Positions 33,711 to 43,265 of a DNA stretch of 64,000 bases are shown here, one piece after another (within the stretch, counting starts at the first letter, position 1; each line of letters begins with the position of its first letter). The position numbers were made by a program, and so were the translations under genes. The notes beneath the pieces were generated by a model, which saw nothing but the letters and a program-made list of their open reading frames with translations, was not told the DNA's origin and searched no databases. This DNA comes from an uncultured Draconibacterium sp. Its GTDB lineage: Bacteria > Bacteroidota > Bacteroidia > Bacteroidales > Prolixibacteraceae. The stretch spans positions 2,769,001 to 2,833,000 of the forward strand of contig NZ_OY776414.1 of NCBI RefSeq assembly GCF_963675585.1, read 5' to 3'.

Positions 33711-36700
33711 ATGAAAAAAAAATGGATTCGTGACGCCATTCATTTGGCTGTCAAAACTAAAATGTGGAAAATTATGCGATTAAGTGTCATTTTTCTTTTC
33801 CTGCTGATCTCACAAGTGTGGGCAGAATCAGGATACTCCCAACAAACTAAACTGACCCTGAAAATGGAGAATGCCAGGGTAATCGATGTACTCGATGAGA
33901 TTGAAAATAAAAGCGAGTTTTTTTTCCTGCTAAACCAGAAACTGGTAGATGTAGAACGCAAAGTTGATGTAAATGCAAAAGAAAAAAGCATCGACAAAAT
34001 ACTTAACAACCTGTTTTACGAAACCGATGTTACTTACCAGGTAAACGACCGTTTGATTATTTTAACCACTGAAAAATCGGATTTTTACGATGGAGTTAGT
34101 TCCCAGCAAAAATCGATTTCAGGAAAGGTAAGCGACGAAAATGGAGAGCCTTTGCCGGGTGTTACCGTTTTTCTGAAAGGTACTACACAGGGAACAATTA
34201 CAAACGCCGACGGTAATTATACGATCACCAATATTCCTTCCAACGCAACTTTGGTATTTTCTTTTGTGGGAATGTTAACACAAGAAATAAACGTTGCCGA
34301 CCAAAGCGAGATACATGTTACAATGAAGGTGGATGCCATCGGTCTGGAAGAGGTTGTTGTTACTGCGCTAGGTATAAAAAGAGAACAAAAAGCACTGGGT
34401 TATTCGGTACAGCAGGTTGACGGCGAAAGCTTACAAAAAGTTTCGGGTGTTGATGTGGGAACTTCACTTACCGGAAAAGTAGCCGGGGTTCTGGTTCAGA
34501 ATTCATCCGACTTTAACGTGGAGCCAACTTTTACCATTCGTGGAGAAACCGATCCATTGATTGTGATCGACGGAGTTGCTTACTCGAATAAAAAACTGAA
34601 CGACATTGCTGCCGAAGATATCGAATCGATGACCGTACTTAAAGGAGCCACAGCTTCTGCTCTTTACGGATTTAGAGGCGAAAAAGGAGCCATTCTGATT
34701 ACCACCAAAAACGGTAGTACGGGCAATACCGGAGTATCGGTTGATGTTACTTCAAGCACCATGTTTAATGCAGGCTTTTTAGCAATTCCCGAAAAACAAA
34801 GCATTTACGGACGTGGTACCGCTTACATTTACGATTTAAACTCCGACCAGTCGTGGGGTACTTTTATGGATGGATCCATGCAAACACAATGGGATCCCAT
34901 CACAAAAGAATTCAGAGATTACGAGTACCTGCCTGTTGGAGCAAACAACTTTGAAAACTTTTTGGAAACCGGTTACATCACAAACAATAATGTTAGTGTA
35001 GCTTTTAAAGGCGAAAACGTTGCGCTTCGAACTTCGTTAAACTGGACACAAAACAAGGGGCGTTATCCAAATTCGAAACTGGATAAATATACCTACACAT
35101 TAGGTGGCGATATTAACCTTGATAAATTCAAACTTACCTCGAACATGTCGTATACCAAACGCGAATCGCCAAACATGGGTTCCAATGGTTACACCTCATA
35201 CGATCCGATGTACACACTGTTGATCTGGTCTTCTGCCGATTTTGATATCCGCCAGTACAAAGACAACTATTGGATTAAACCGGGGCAGCTTCAGAACAAC
35301 CATTTTGGATACGATTACGAGGCCGACAAATACCGGGGTAAAAACCAAAACAACCCATATTACGACCGGTATGAAAGGACAAACGAGGTATCGCGCGATA
35401 TTTTTAATGCCGACTTAACCATGAGTTACGACATTGCCGAATGGTTAAAAGCAACCGTTCGTTCGGGTCTCGACTTTTACATCGACCGCGGACAACTCAG
35501 AATCTCGCAAGGATCGTACACATCTTCGGGGAATACAGGTGTTCCGGGAAATCCTTACACCTGGAACGGCAGCAGAACAGGAGCCTACTTAACCGGAAAA
35601 ACGCAGGGATTTAGTATCAACAGCGACATGTTGCTCACCGGAAACAAAAGCTTTCTTGAGAAATTTGATGTGGAATACCTCGCCGGTGGTACAATATTTT
35701 ACGACCGGAATGATAATATAAATGCAAAAACTGTTGGTGGTATTTCTATTCCGGGATATTTCTCGCTTAATGCGTCTGTAAATCCGGCAACAGTTGGTGA
35801 AAGCACGGTTGCCCGTCAAGTAAATTCATTGTACGGACGTCTGGCTTTTTCGTGGAATAAGTTAATTTATCTGGATTTAACAGGCCGTAACGACTGGGTT
35901 TCCATGTTGGCGAATCCAAATGTCGACGAGTCAGACCGTTCCTACTTCTATCCATCTGTTTCGGGCAGTTTTGTGGTTTCAGAATTATTGCCTGAATCAA
36001 CTCAGGACTGGTTGGATCTGTTAAAAGTAAGAGGCTCGTGGACACGTGCAAAAACAGCTCCGTCTCCATATGCCATCAACAGTGTTTTTTCGGTTTATCC
36101 GGGCACCTGGAACGACCAAAACGGAGCTTCGGCACCGTCTGCACTGTATTTAAATTCCTACAGTCCAAACTCATATACAACAAAAGAAATTGGATTGCAG
36201 GGAATGATGTTCCACAAACGATTAACTGTTGATGTAACCTATTATTCAAAATACATTTTTGATATCCTAAAACAAGGGCCACTTTCATCGGCTTCAGGGT
36301 ATACAGGTATTTACTTAAATACCGATGAAGAACGAACCAACAAAGGCTGGGAAATTGCCTTAACCGGTACACCCGTAAAAACAAAAGACTTACAGTGGGA
36401 TATAAATGTAAACTGGTCGACCTATAAACAGGAATATACCAAGCTCGACTCGCTTTATACTTCCAACTTTGGAAAACCCTGGGTAAATGTTGGCGATCGT
36501 ACCGATGCTTTCGTTCTGAAAGACTATCTGCGTGTTCCGGATGGAGAATATGCCGGGCAACAAATTTACAATACCAGCGGACGTGTGGTTCGAAGCAGCT
36601 ACGATTCGCTGTACGGATACAGTAACCCTGACTGGTTATGGGGTATTTCTTCCAGTCTCCGCTACAAAAACTTTAGTTTATACATGTCGTTTGACGGTGT

Positions 36701-37226
36701 AGTTGGCGGTTTATTGAGCACCCGAACTGAAAGTTATATGTGGCAATCGGGAGTGCATCCCGAATCGGTAACCGAAGAAAGAGCTTTGGATGTTGCTGAT
36801 CCCGGGTCGAAAAATTACGTTGGCGAAGGAGTTCAGGTGGTATCGGGCTCGGTTACCTACGATACAAATGGCAATATAACCAGTGATACTCGAGAATATG
36901 CACCGAATGATGTGGCTTCAACCTACAAACAAGCCGCACAGGACCTGCACAATACAAGTGCCTGGGGAGGCAGTGCCAATCCAAACGATGTATATTCCCG
37001 AACATTTCTGAAACTTCGTGAATTATCGCTAACCTACACCATTCCAAACACTGTATTAAACAACTGGGCAGGTGGTTTTATAAAAAATGCTTCGGTCAGT
37101 TTTGTAGGTCAAAATGTACTGTTCTGGTCAAAAGACTGGAAATATTCAGACCCGGATGGTGGATATGAAGATTTTGCAGACCCTTCTGTGAGATATCTCG
37201 GAGCTAATATTAAACTCACATTTTAA
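33711..37226 (+). CDS. SusC/RagA-like TonB-dependent transporter with STN domain (beta-glucan locus)
   Basis: Outer-membrane importer of 1171 residues. Signal peptide ends about residue 44 (ESGYSQ); STN domain about 46-122 (TLKMENARVIDVLDEIENKS); carboxypeptidase-like domain about 130-205 (PLPGVTVFLKGTTQGTI); plug about 220-330 (DPLIVIDGVAYSN, TVLKGATASALYG); then a long barrel ending GANIKLTF. The STN domain pairs it with the FecR upstream. SusD follows after 12 bp. GH16 and GH3 genes downstream suggest uptake of beta-1,3- or mixed-linkage gluco-oligosaccharides. Confidence 0.95.
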   Translation: MKKKWIRDAIHLAVKTKMWKIMRLSVIFLFLLISQVWAESGYSQQTKLTLKMENARVIDVLDEIENKSEFFFLLNQKLVDVERKVDVNAKEKSIDKILNNLFYETDVTYQVNDRLIILTTEKSDFYDGVSSQQKSISGKVSDENGEPLPGVTVFLKGTTQGTITNADGNYTITNIPSNATLVFSFVGMLTQEINVADQSEIHVTMKVDAIGLEEVVVTALGIKREQKALGYSVQQVDGESLQKVSGVDVGTSLTGKVAGVLVQNSSDFNVEPTFTIRGETDPLIVIDGVAYSNKKLNDIAAEDIESMTVLKGATASALYGFRGEKGAILITTKNGSTGNTGVSVDVTSSTMFNAGFLAIPEKQSIYGRGTAYIYDLNSDQSWGTFMDGSMQTQWDPITKEFRDYEYLPVGANNFENFLETGYITNNNVSVAFKGENVALRTSLNWTQNKGRYPNSKLDKYTYTLGGDINLDKFKLTSNMSYTKRESPNMGSNGYTSYDPMYTLLIWSSADFDIRQYKDNYWIKPGQLQNNHFGYDYEADKYRGKNQNNPYYDRYERTNEVSRDIFNADLTMSYDIAEWLKATVRSGLDFYIDRGQLRISQGSYTSSGNTGVPGNPYTWNGSRTGAYLTGKTQGFSINSDMLLTGNKSFLEKFDVEYLAGGTIFYDRNDNINAKTVGGISIPGYFSLNASVNPATVGESTVARQVNSLYGRLAFSWNKLIYLDLTGRNDWVSMLANPNVDESDRSYFYPSVSGSFVVSELLPESTQDWLDLLKVRGSWTRAKTAPSPYAINSVFSVYPGTWNDQNGASAPSALYLNSYSPNSYTTKEIGLQGMMFHKRLTVDVTYYSKYIFDILKQGPLSSASGYTGIYLNTDEERTNKGWEIALTGTPVKTKDLQWDINVNWSTYKQEYTKLDSLYTSNFGKPWVNVGDRTDAFVLKDYLRVPDGEYAGQQIYNTSGRVVRSSYDSLYGYSNPDWLWGISSSLRYKNFSLYMSFDGVVGGLLSTRTESYMWQSGVHPESVTEERALDVADPGSKNYVGEGVQVVSGSVTYDTNGNITSDTREYAPNDVASTYKQAAQDLHNTSAWGGSANPNDVYSRTFLKLRELSLTYTIPNTVLNNWAGGFIKNASVSFVGQNVLFWSKDWKYSDPDGGYEDFADPSVRYLGANIKLTF

Positions 37227-37238
37227 TAACAGATACCC

Positions 37239-38768
37239 ATGAAAAATCTAAAATATATTTTACTCGCGATATTTTCTCTTTCTATTGCTTTTTCATGCGA
37301 TAATTTTGAAGATATAAATACTGATCCAAATAAAACGAACCAGGTTACTCCATCGATGCTTGCCACGCAAACATTAAAAGATACCTACCGGTTCTGGAAC
37401 CCAAATTCTGCCGATTTTACTTCGGGAAACCTGTTTAACAAGCACATTGCAATGCTTGAAACAAACCCTAATCCAGGTCAGTATTACTACTCTTACTGGC
37501 CATACGGAAGTTTTGGTTCGTACACCAGATTAACTGACCTGAAATACATGTCGCAGTATGCTGAAGGATCTCAATACGAATCGTCTTACAAAGGATTAGA
37601 ACGCTTTTTAAAGGCTAAATATGGATTTTCGGCCACACTTGATATGGGCGATATTCCTTACTCAGAAGCCGGTCAGGCCTCGGATGGAATTACACAACCG
37701 AAGTACGACAAACAAACGGATGTTTTTGTATCCATTCTTGCTGATCTGCAACAGGCAGAAGCCTATTTTTCGGAAGGTGTAAATTTTGACGGCGATATTA
37801 TGCTGGGCGGCAATGTTGAAAAATGGCAAAAACTTTGCAATGCCATGCAATTAAAGGTAATTCAAACCATCAGTAAAAAAGCCACCTCCGAACAAATCAA
37901 CCGGTTTAAGGCCATCGTTTCGGCAAGTAATTTACTCGAAGGAAATGCCGATAATTTTAAGTTGGTTTATTCTGAAAATCCAAACGCAACTTATCCGATG
38001 TGGAACGGCGAAGAGCGCCGCCAGTTCACAGGTGTTTCTGAGTTGGTAATTGATGGGCTTAAAAATTTAAACGATTACAGGCTATTTTATTTCGCAGAAC
38101 CTGCCCGGGTTAAGATCGAAGGCGGATTGGCTGAGTCGGATTTTAATGCCTATGTGGGAGTACCTACGGAGTTGGCAGCCGAGCAACTGGCACTGAACAA
38201 CGCCAGCGGAAGCTATTCATTAATCAACAAACGGTATGTTGAATTTATGGATAACGATCCGATGCTTTATTTTACCTACTCGGAACAGTGTTTTATTATT
38301 GCTGAGGCCATCGAGGAAGGTTGGCTTTCGGGCAATGCACAGCAGTACTACGAAAACGGAGTTACTGCCATGTTAGAATATTACATGAATCTTCCTCATA
38401 CGGCAGACTTTGTGCATGGAATGGCGATAACTCAAGACTACATTAACAACTATTTTACAGGGGCTGCAGCGTATGCAACTGGCGGCACAAAAAAAGCCCG
38501 TTTACATCAAATCTGGTATCAAAGATGGTTGATCGATTTCTTCCAGGGGAACGGTGGTAATTATCCCCAATTTTTACGTACCGGATATCCGGAATATCCA
38601 CTGGATCCTTCAACAAGTTTAAATCCTGAAGATCCAAATGTTTATCCACAGCGCTGGATGTATCCAACAGATGAACAAACAAAAAATCCTGAAAATTATC
38701 AAAAAGCTATTGATGAGCAATACAACGGATACGATGGTATTAATCAGGTTCCATGGTGGTTGAAATAA
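37239..38768 (+). CDS. SusD-like glycan-binding lipoprotein (beta-glucan locus)
   Basis: 509-residue surface lipoprotein, lipobox AFSC (Cys20). It belongs to the SusD-like_2 subgroup: FEDINTDPNKTNQVTPSMLATQTL at the N-terminus, DIPYSEAGQ, a VEKWQKLCNAMQLKV helix and a Tyr/Trp-rich C-terminal half (IWYQRWLIDFFQGNGGNYP). It forms the complex with the SusC immediately upstream. The terminator at 38845 separates it from GH16. Confidence 0.94.
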   Translation: MKNLKYILLAIFSLSIAFSCDNFEDINTDPNKTNQVTPSMLATQTLKDTYRFWNPNSADFTSGNLFNKHIAMLETNPNPGQYYYSYWPYGSFGSYTRLTDLKYMSQYAEGSQYESSYKGLERFLKAKYGFSATLDMGDIPYSEAGQASDGITQPKYDKQTDVFVSILADLQQAEAYFSEGVNFDGDIMLGGNVEKWQKLCNAMQLKVIQTISKKATSEQINRFKAIVSASNLLEGNADNFKLVYSENPNATYPMWNGEERRQFTGVSELVIDGLKNLNDYRLFYFAEPARVKIEGGLAESDFNAYVGVPTELAAEQLALNNASGSYSLINKRYVEFMDNDPMLYFTYSEQCFIIAEAIEEGWLSGNAQQYYENGVTAMLEYYMNLPHTADFVHGMAITQDYINNYFTGAAAYATGGTKKARLHQIWYQRWLIDFFQGNGGNYPQFLRTGYPEYPLDPSTSLNPEDPNVYPQRWMYPTDEQTKNPENYQKAIDEQYNGYDGINQVPWWLK

Positions 38769-38844
38769 TAAAGTTGTGGTACAAATTTCAATCGATCATT
38801 TATACTGTTGATCATTTAACAGATCTTTAGTAGTTTAGTTTAGT

Positions 38845-38880
38845 TAAAAAGGGATGGGTATTTTTCCCATTCCTTTTTTA
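38845..38880 (+). terminator. Terminator after the SusC/SusD genes
   Basis: GGGATGGG and CCCATTCC (one G-T pair) around a T-rich loop, with AAAAA before and TTTTTTA after. Confidence 0.85.
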
Positions 38881-38964
38881 ATCGTGCAAAAAAAACGAAT
38901 AGAAAACAGTAATTCATTCCACCAATAAAATGAAAGGAACAATTTTTATCTGTTTTCATTTAAA

Positions 38965-39810
38965 ATGAAAAATTTAAAACTGATGAAAAATATTTTTTTA
39001 TACTTTATGCTGGTGTTCTTTTTCACCAACTGTACTAACAGTAAAAAAGAAAAAACTACAGATAACAGCACCAAATCGACAAACTGGGAACTGGTTTGGT
39101 CTGACGAATTTAATACCGATGGCCTGCCCGACACTAGTAAATGGAATTATGCCACACGTGGGAATTCCTACGGTTGGGGGAACAACGAAAAGCAATGGTA
39201 CACAGTGGCCGATAGCGATAATTGTTACATAAAGGACGGAAAACTTACAATTACTGCCATAAAAGAACCTACATCGGGCAAGGATTACAGTTCGGCGAGA
39301 CTAACCACAAAAGGAAAAGGAGACTGGAAATATTGCAAAGTTGAGGTAAAAGCAAAGTTACCCACCGGGAAAGGTACCTGGCCTGCCATATGGATGCTCC
39401 CCAGCGAAAGCTTGTATGGTAACTGGCCTAAAAGTGGCGAAATTGACATTATGGAACATGTTGGTTACGATCCCGACACGGTACATTCAACTGTTCACAC
39501 CGAGTTGTTTAATCACACCATTGGCACACAGGTAGGAAAACCAAGTTACCTACCAACTGCCACAACAGAATTTCACACCTATACAATGGAATGGGATGAA
39601 AAAGAAATAAGAAGTTATGTGGATGGCATGGAGTATTTCCGTTTTAGCAATAACGGAGAAGGTTACGGAGCCTGGCCCTTTGATCAGGAATTTTATTTAC
39701 TCTTAAACCTGGCCATTGGCGGCGGCTGGGGAGGCAAACACGGCATCGACGATTCGTTATTCCCACATAAATATGAGATAGACTTTGTGAGGGTGTATCA
39801 GAAAAAATGA
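38965..39810 (+). CDS. GH16 endo-beta-glucanase (laminarinase-type) lipoprotein
   Basis: Endo-acting glycoside hydrolase of 281 residues. Lipobox FTNC (Cys23). One GH16 domain fills the rest: LVWSDEFNTDGLPDTSKW, AIWMLPS, then catalytic GEIDIMEHVG with nucleophile Glu159, Asp161 and acid/base Glu164. GH16 with ExDxxE usually cuts beta-1,3- or beta-1,3/1,4-glucans. C-terminal IGGGWGGKHGID and DFVRVYQ are typical. Alternative start at codon 7 would only shorten the signal. Position after SusD supports surface depolymerisation of the imported glucan. Confidence 0.93.
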   Translation: MKNLKLMKNIFLYFMLVFFFTNCTNSKKEKTTDNSTKSTNWELVWSDEFNTDGLPDTSKWNYATRGNSYGWGNNEKQWYTVADSDNCYIKDGKLTITAIKEPTSGKDYSSARLTTKGKGDWKYCKVEVKAKLPTGKGTWPAIWMLPSESLYGNWPKSGEIDIMEHVGYDPDTVHSTVHTELFNHTIGTQVGKPSYLPTATTEFHTYTMEWDEKEIRSYVDGMEYFRFSNNGEGYGAWPFDQEFYLLLNLAIGGGWGGKHGIDDSLFPHKYEIDFVRVYQKK

Positions 39811-39895
39811 TCGAATAAAATGTTTCTGAGCCTGCGAAACTCCAAAACAATTGTTAGGATCTGAAGAATTTGATTTTCACTAAAACAGTGGGCTT

Positions 39896-40669
39896 TTAAA
39901 AGCCAAATTTAGTTTGTTCCTGCAGGAATTGCTGGTACTTTGCGGAATTAAATTTATACAGATAGGTTGGCTGCCCTTTCACATCTTTTGTTTTCTCTGT
40001 TTGTTCAATAATACCCAATTTTAATATTTTCCTGCGAAAGGTACCTCTATCGATGTTGCGATTTAAAATTGCTTCAAACAGCCCCCTTAATTCAGTTAAG
40101 GTAAATGTCTCGGGTAAAAGATTTGATGCAACCGGATGATTTAAAAGTTCGATAGAAAGAATGGTTCGGGTTTCGGTAATGATTCGGGCATGATCCATAA
40201 AAAGCGTTTCAAGATGATCGACATTTAACCACTTGCTCTCACCTAAAAGTCCGCCGGGCACTACTTCTGTTGACGCCAGGTTAACAAGGCCATAATACAC
40301 AATTGTAACAAAACGTTGGCTGGCCCATTCTGCTACTTTTCTGTTTTCAAGTGTTTCGTCAATATTCGCAACAGAAATCTCATGAACTCTGTGCGCATCA
40401 CCAACCGTAAGTATTTGCCGCAAAAACACCTGATTGATGCCTGATAAGTTTAAATTACGATAAGCTGCATCAGAAATACTTTCGGCTATATTTACATATC
40501 CTCCCGGTAACATCCACTCGCCAAAATCCGGTAATTTATGCACCAACACCTTTAAATGTGGCGATTCAAATCCAAGCACTACACAATTAATCGATATGTT
40601 GGGAAGGAAATTGTCGATCCCTTCAGCAAAATAATTGTTAATGATTTTATTTATCTGTTTGTTTTCCAT
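39896..40669 (-). CDS. Nudix-fold transcriptional regulator with winged-helix C-terminus (AraR/NrtR-like)
   Basis: A 257-residue cytoplasmic regulator. Residues about 20-155 are a Nudix domain, but the Nudix box is broken: G57YVNIAE63 is kept while the REUxEE glutamates are replaced (YRNLNLSG), so hydrolysis is unlikely and the domain should only sense a ligand. Residues about 165-250 form a winged helix (TLTELRGLFEAILNRNIDRGTFRRKILKLGII). This layout matches the Nudix-related sugar regulators known in Bacteroidota (AraR type). It is divergent from the GH3 gene, with a 19-bp palindrome between them, and converges on GH16. Confidence 0.9.
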   Translation of the reverse strand: MENKQINKIINNYFAEGIDNFLPNISINCVVLGFESPHLKVLVHKLPDFGEWMLPGGYVNIAESISDAAYRNLNLSGINQVFLRQILTVGDAHRVHEISVANIDETLENRKVAEWASQRFVTIVYYGLVNLASTEVVPGGLLGESKWLNVDHLETLFMDHARIITETRTILSIELLNHPVASNLLPETFTLTELRGLFEAILNRNIDRGTFRRKILKLGIIEQTEKTKDVKGQPTYLYKFNSAKYQQFLQEQTKFGF

Positions 40670-40683
40670 TCTTCTTTAAAATA

Positions 40684-40691
40684 CAAAGCTA
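40684..40691 (-). promoter_or_regulatory. -7 box of the Nudix-regulator promoter
   Basis: Minus strand TAGCTTTG, a perfect TAnnTTTG, 15 bp before the start codon at 40669. Confidence 0.55.
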
Positions 40692-40699
40692 CAATTTTA

Positions 40700-40718
40700 A
40701 TGAGGCATTTTGCCTCAT
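40700..40718. promoter_or_regulatory. 19-bp perfect palindrome, candidate operator of the Nudix regulator
   Basis: ATGAGGCATTTTGCCTCAT: two 8-bp arms with a TTT centre. It lies 9 bp upstream of the regulator's -7 box, over the spacer/-33 region, and 65-83 bp before the GH3 start, so it could govern both divergent genes. Confidence 0.65.
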
Positions 40719-40782
40719 CTTTCATTTTCTTTTATATTTTTGTTCGAAATTATTTGATAATCAACACATATAATCAAACAGA

Positions 40783-43200
40783 ATGAAGAAAATTCTAAAA
40801 ATTACTTTAAAAGTAATACTGGCATTAGTTGCACTGGTGCTTGTTGTTGTAATTGCAGGTGCCCTCTACCTAAATTCGAATTTCCTGAGTTTCGATAAAA
40901 AGGATAAATACAAAGATGTTGAGATTAAGGAGCTGTCCATTAATGGTTATTCATTCAGAGATTTGAACCGAAATGGAGAACTGGATATATACGAAGACGA
41001 TCGAAAATCGCTTGACGAACGTGCAAATGATTTGTTGTCGCAAATGACATTGGATGAAAAGATACGCCTGTTGAAAGGATCAGGAATGAAGTCGGGCATG
41101 GGACTTGGACCTGCAAATGAAGGAGTAAGGGGCGCTGTTGGAACTATCTTGCCTGTTTCTCGTTTAGGCATACCAACACTCTATTTATCAGATGGCCCGG
41201 CGGGTTTAAGAATAAATCCAACGCGAAAAAATGACGATAAAACCTATTATTGCACTGCTTTTCCCATTGGAACATTACTTGCTTCAACCTGGAATGTTGA
41301 TTTGGTAGAACAGGTTGGACAAGCCATGGGAAACGAAGTATTGGAATACGGGATTGACGTAATTTTAGGGCCTGGCGCAAACATTCACAGAAATCCACTT
41401 TGTGGAAGAAACTTTGAATACTATTCTGAAGATCCTATCATTACCGGAAACATTGGCGCGGCAATGGTGAACGGTATCGAATCAAATGGTGTGGGCACAT
41501 CAGTAAAACATTTTGTGGCCAACAACCAGGAAACCAACCGGAACTCCAATGATGTTCTTGTTTCGGAACGTGCACTGCGGGAAATCTACTTAAAAGGCTT
41601 TGAAATAATTGTAAAAAAATCGCAACCCTGGACCATTATGTCGTCTTATAATCTAGTTAACAGAACCTACACTTCCGAAAACCGTTACCTGCTTACCGAT
41701 ATTGTGCGCGACGATTGGGGATTTGAAGGAATAGTAATGACTGACTGGTTTGGCGGACAAAATGCTCCGGCACAAATACATGCCGGAAACGATCTTTTGG
41801 AACCCGGCACAAAGAAACAATACAAAGCATTAACAAAAGCGGCAAAAAACGGAGAACTTTCAATGGAAGATATCGATACTTCAGTAAAACGTATTCTGAA
41901 AATGATTCTGAAATCGAAAAAAATGAAACAATACGCTTACAGCAACACGCCCGATTTAAAAGCTCATGCAGAAATAACACGCAAATCGGCAACGGAAGGA
42001 ATTGTTCTGTTGAAAAACAATATTACGCTTCCGCTGAAAACGGCTACAAATATTGCACTTTTCGGTGCCACATCGTATGACTTTATTGCAGGCGGAACAG
42101 GTTCGGGCGATGTAAATGAAGCCTACACTGTTTCGCTGGAAGAAGGTCTTTCTGACGCCGGATTTACAATAAATGAGGATGCTAAAAAAGCTTTTGAAGC
42201 ACACAAAGCTGCAAATAAAGAAGCCTTTACAAAACCGGAAGGAATGTTAAATGCGATGATTCAAAAGTATTCACCACCTGAAATGATTCCAACTGAAACT
42301 CAGCTTCAGCACATTGTTTCAAGTGCAGAAATTGCCGTAATAACCATAGGAAGAAATAGCGGGGAAGGCAGTGACCGTGTGGAAGAAAACGATTTTCTTT
42401 TATCAAATGATGAGCAAAATATGATCAGTCTGGTTTGTGAAACATTTCATGCGGCAAATAAAAAGGTTATAGTCGTAATGAATATTGGTGGTGTTATTGA
42501 AACTGCATCGTGGAAAGCAAAACCAGATGCAATTGTATTGGCATGGCAAGGCGGACAGGAAAGTGGAAACTCTGTTGCGGATATACTAAGCGGGAGGGAA
42601 AATCCAAGCGGTAAACTTCCTATGACTTTTCCAAATAAACTGGCAGACCACGCTTCAACAAAAAATTTCCCTGTGGAAGGTGTACCGTTTAATGCCAACG
42701 GATTGCTTTTCGGCAACAAAGAAAAAGCAGACAATGAAAAGGTGAGTACCATTGATTATACCAATTACGAAGAGGGAATTTATGTTGGATACCGCCATTT
42801 CGACAAAGACAACCTGGAGGTTTCATTTCCATTTGGATACGGTTTGTCGTACACCGATTTTGAATTTAACAGCATGAAATCTGCTGTGAATGACAATACG
42901 ATTGATGTTACAGTGATGGTTACAAACACAGGCAATGTTGCAGGAAAAGAGGTGGTACAACTTTATGTTTCAAAACCAGATACTCAAATCGATCGTCCGG
43001 TGCAGGAACTAAAGGCATTTGCAAAAACGCCGCTACTTCAAAGTGGAGAAACCGCTGAAATAAAGTTAAGTATACCAGCCGCGGATTTATCGTACTGGAG
43101 CGAAACGGAATCAAAATGGATACTTGAAAGCGGAGCCTACACCTTATCTGCAGGTGCTTCATCGAGAGATAAAAATTTAAGCACGGACATTAGCATGTAA
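40783..43200 (+). CDS. GH3 beta-glucosidase, membrane-anchored
   Basis: Exo-acting glycoside hydrolase of 805 residues that releases glucose from beta-gluco-oligosaccharides. An N-terminal hydrophobic helix (about 12-32, LALVALVLVVVIAGALYL) probably anchors it in the inner membrane facing the periplasm. In order: GH3 N-domain with nucleophile Asp321 in GIVMTDWFGG, GH3 C-domain with GEGSDR near the likely acid/base Glu, and a fibronectin-III-like domain (about 700-790, VTNTGNVAGKEVVQLYVSKP). It completes the pathway: GH16 cuts outside, SusCD imports, GH3 finishes. Likely controlled by the divergent Nudix regulator. Confidence 0.94.
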   Translation: MKKILKITLKVILALVALVLVVVIAGALYLNSNFLSFDKKDKYKDVEIKELSINGYSFRDLNRNGELDIYEDDRKSLDERANDLLSQMTLDEKIRLLKGSGMKSGMGLGPANEGVRGAVGTILPVSRLGIPTLYLSDGPAGLRINPTRKNDDKTYYCTAFPIGTLLASTWNVDLVEQVGQAMGNEVLEYGIDVILGPGANIHRNPLCGRNFEYYSEDPIITGNIGAAMVNGIESNGVGTSVKHFVANNQETNRNSNDVLVSERALREIYLKGFEIIVKKSQPWTIMSSYNLVNRTYTSENRYLLTDIVRDDWGFEGIVMTDWFGGQNAPAQIHAGNDLLEPGTKKQYKALTKAAKNGELSMEDIDTSVKRILKMILKSKKMKQYAYSNTPDLKAHAEITRKSATEGIVLLKNNITLPLKTATNIALFGATSYDFIAGGTGSGDVNEAYTVSLEEGLSDAGFTINEDAKKAFEAHKAANKEAFTKPEGMLNAMIQKYSPPEMIPTETQLQHIVSSAEIAVITIGRNSGEGSDRVEENDFLLSNDEQNMISLVCETFHAANKKVIVVMNIGGVIETASWKAKPDAIVLAWQGGQESGNSVADILSGRENPSGKLPMTFPNKLADHASTKNFPVEGVPFNANGLLFGNKEKADNEKVSTIDYTNYEEGIYVGYRHFDKDNLEVSFPFGYGLSYTDFEFNSMKSAVNDNTIDVTVMVTNTGNVAGKEVVQLYVSKPDTQIDRPVQELKAFAKTPLLQSGETAEIKLSIPAADLSYWSETESKWILESGAYTLSAGASSRDKNLSTDISM

Positions 43201-43224
43201 ACCAGTTAAACCGGGTAATAGCAG

Positions 43225-43263
43225 GAAAGGGTTTCAATACATTGAATTGGAATCCTTTCTTTT
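43225..43263. terminator. Bidirectional terminator between GH3 and the permease array
   Basis: GAAAGGGTTTCAAT pairs with ATTGGAATCCTTTC (with G-T pairs) around a short loop; T-rich on the plus side. It separates convergent genes. Confidence 0.75.
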
Positions 43264-43265
43264 CA

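Noticed and set aside
40000-40669. Active Nudix hydrolase
   Set aside because: The REUxEE glutamates of the Nudix box are missing and a winged helix is fused, so a regulator is more likely.
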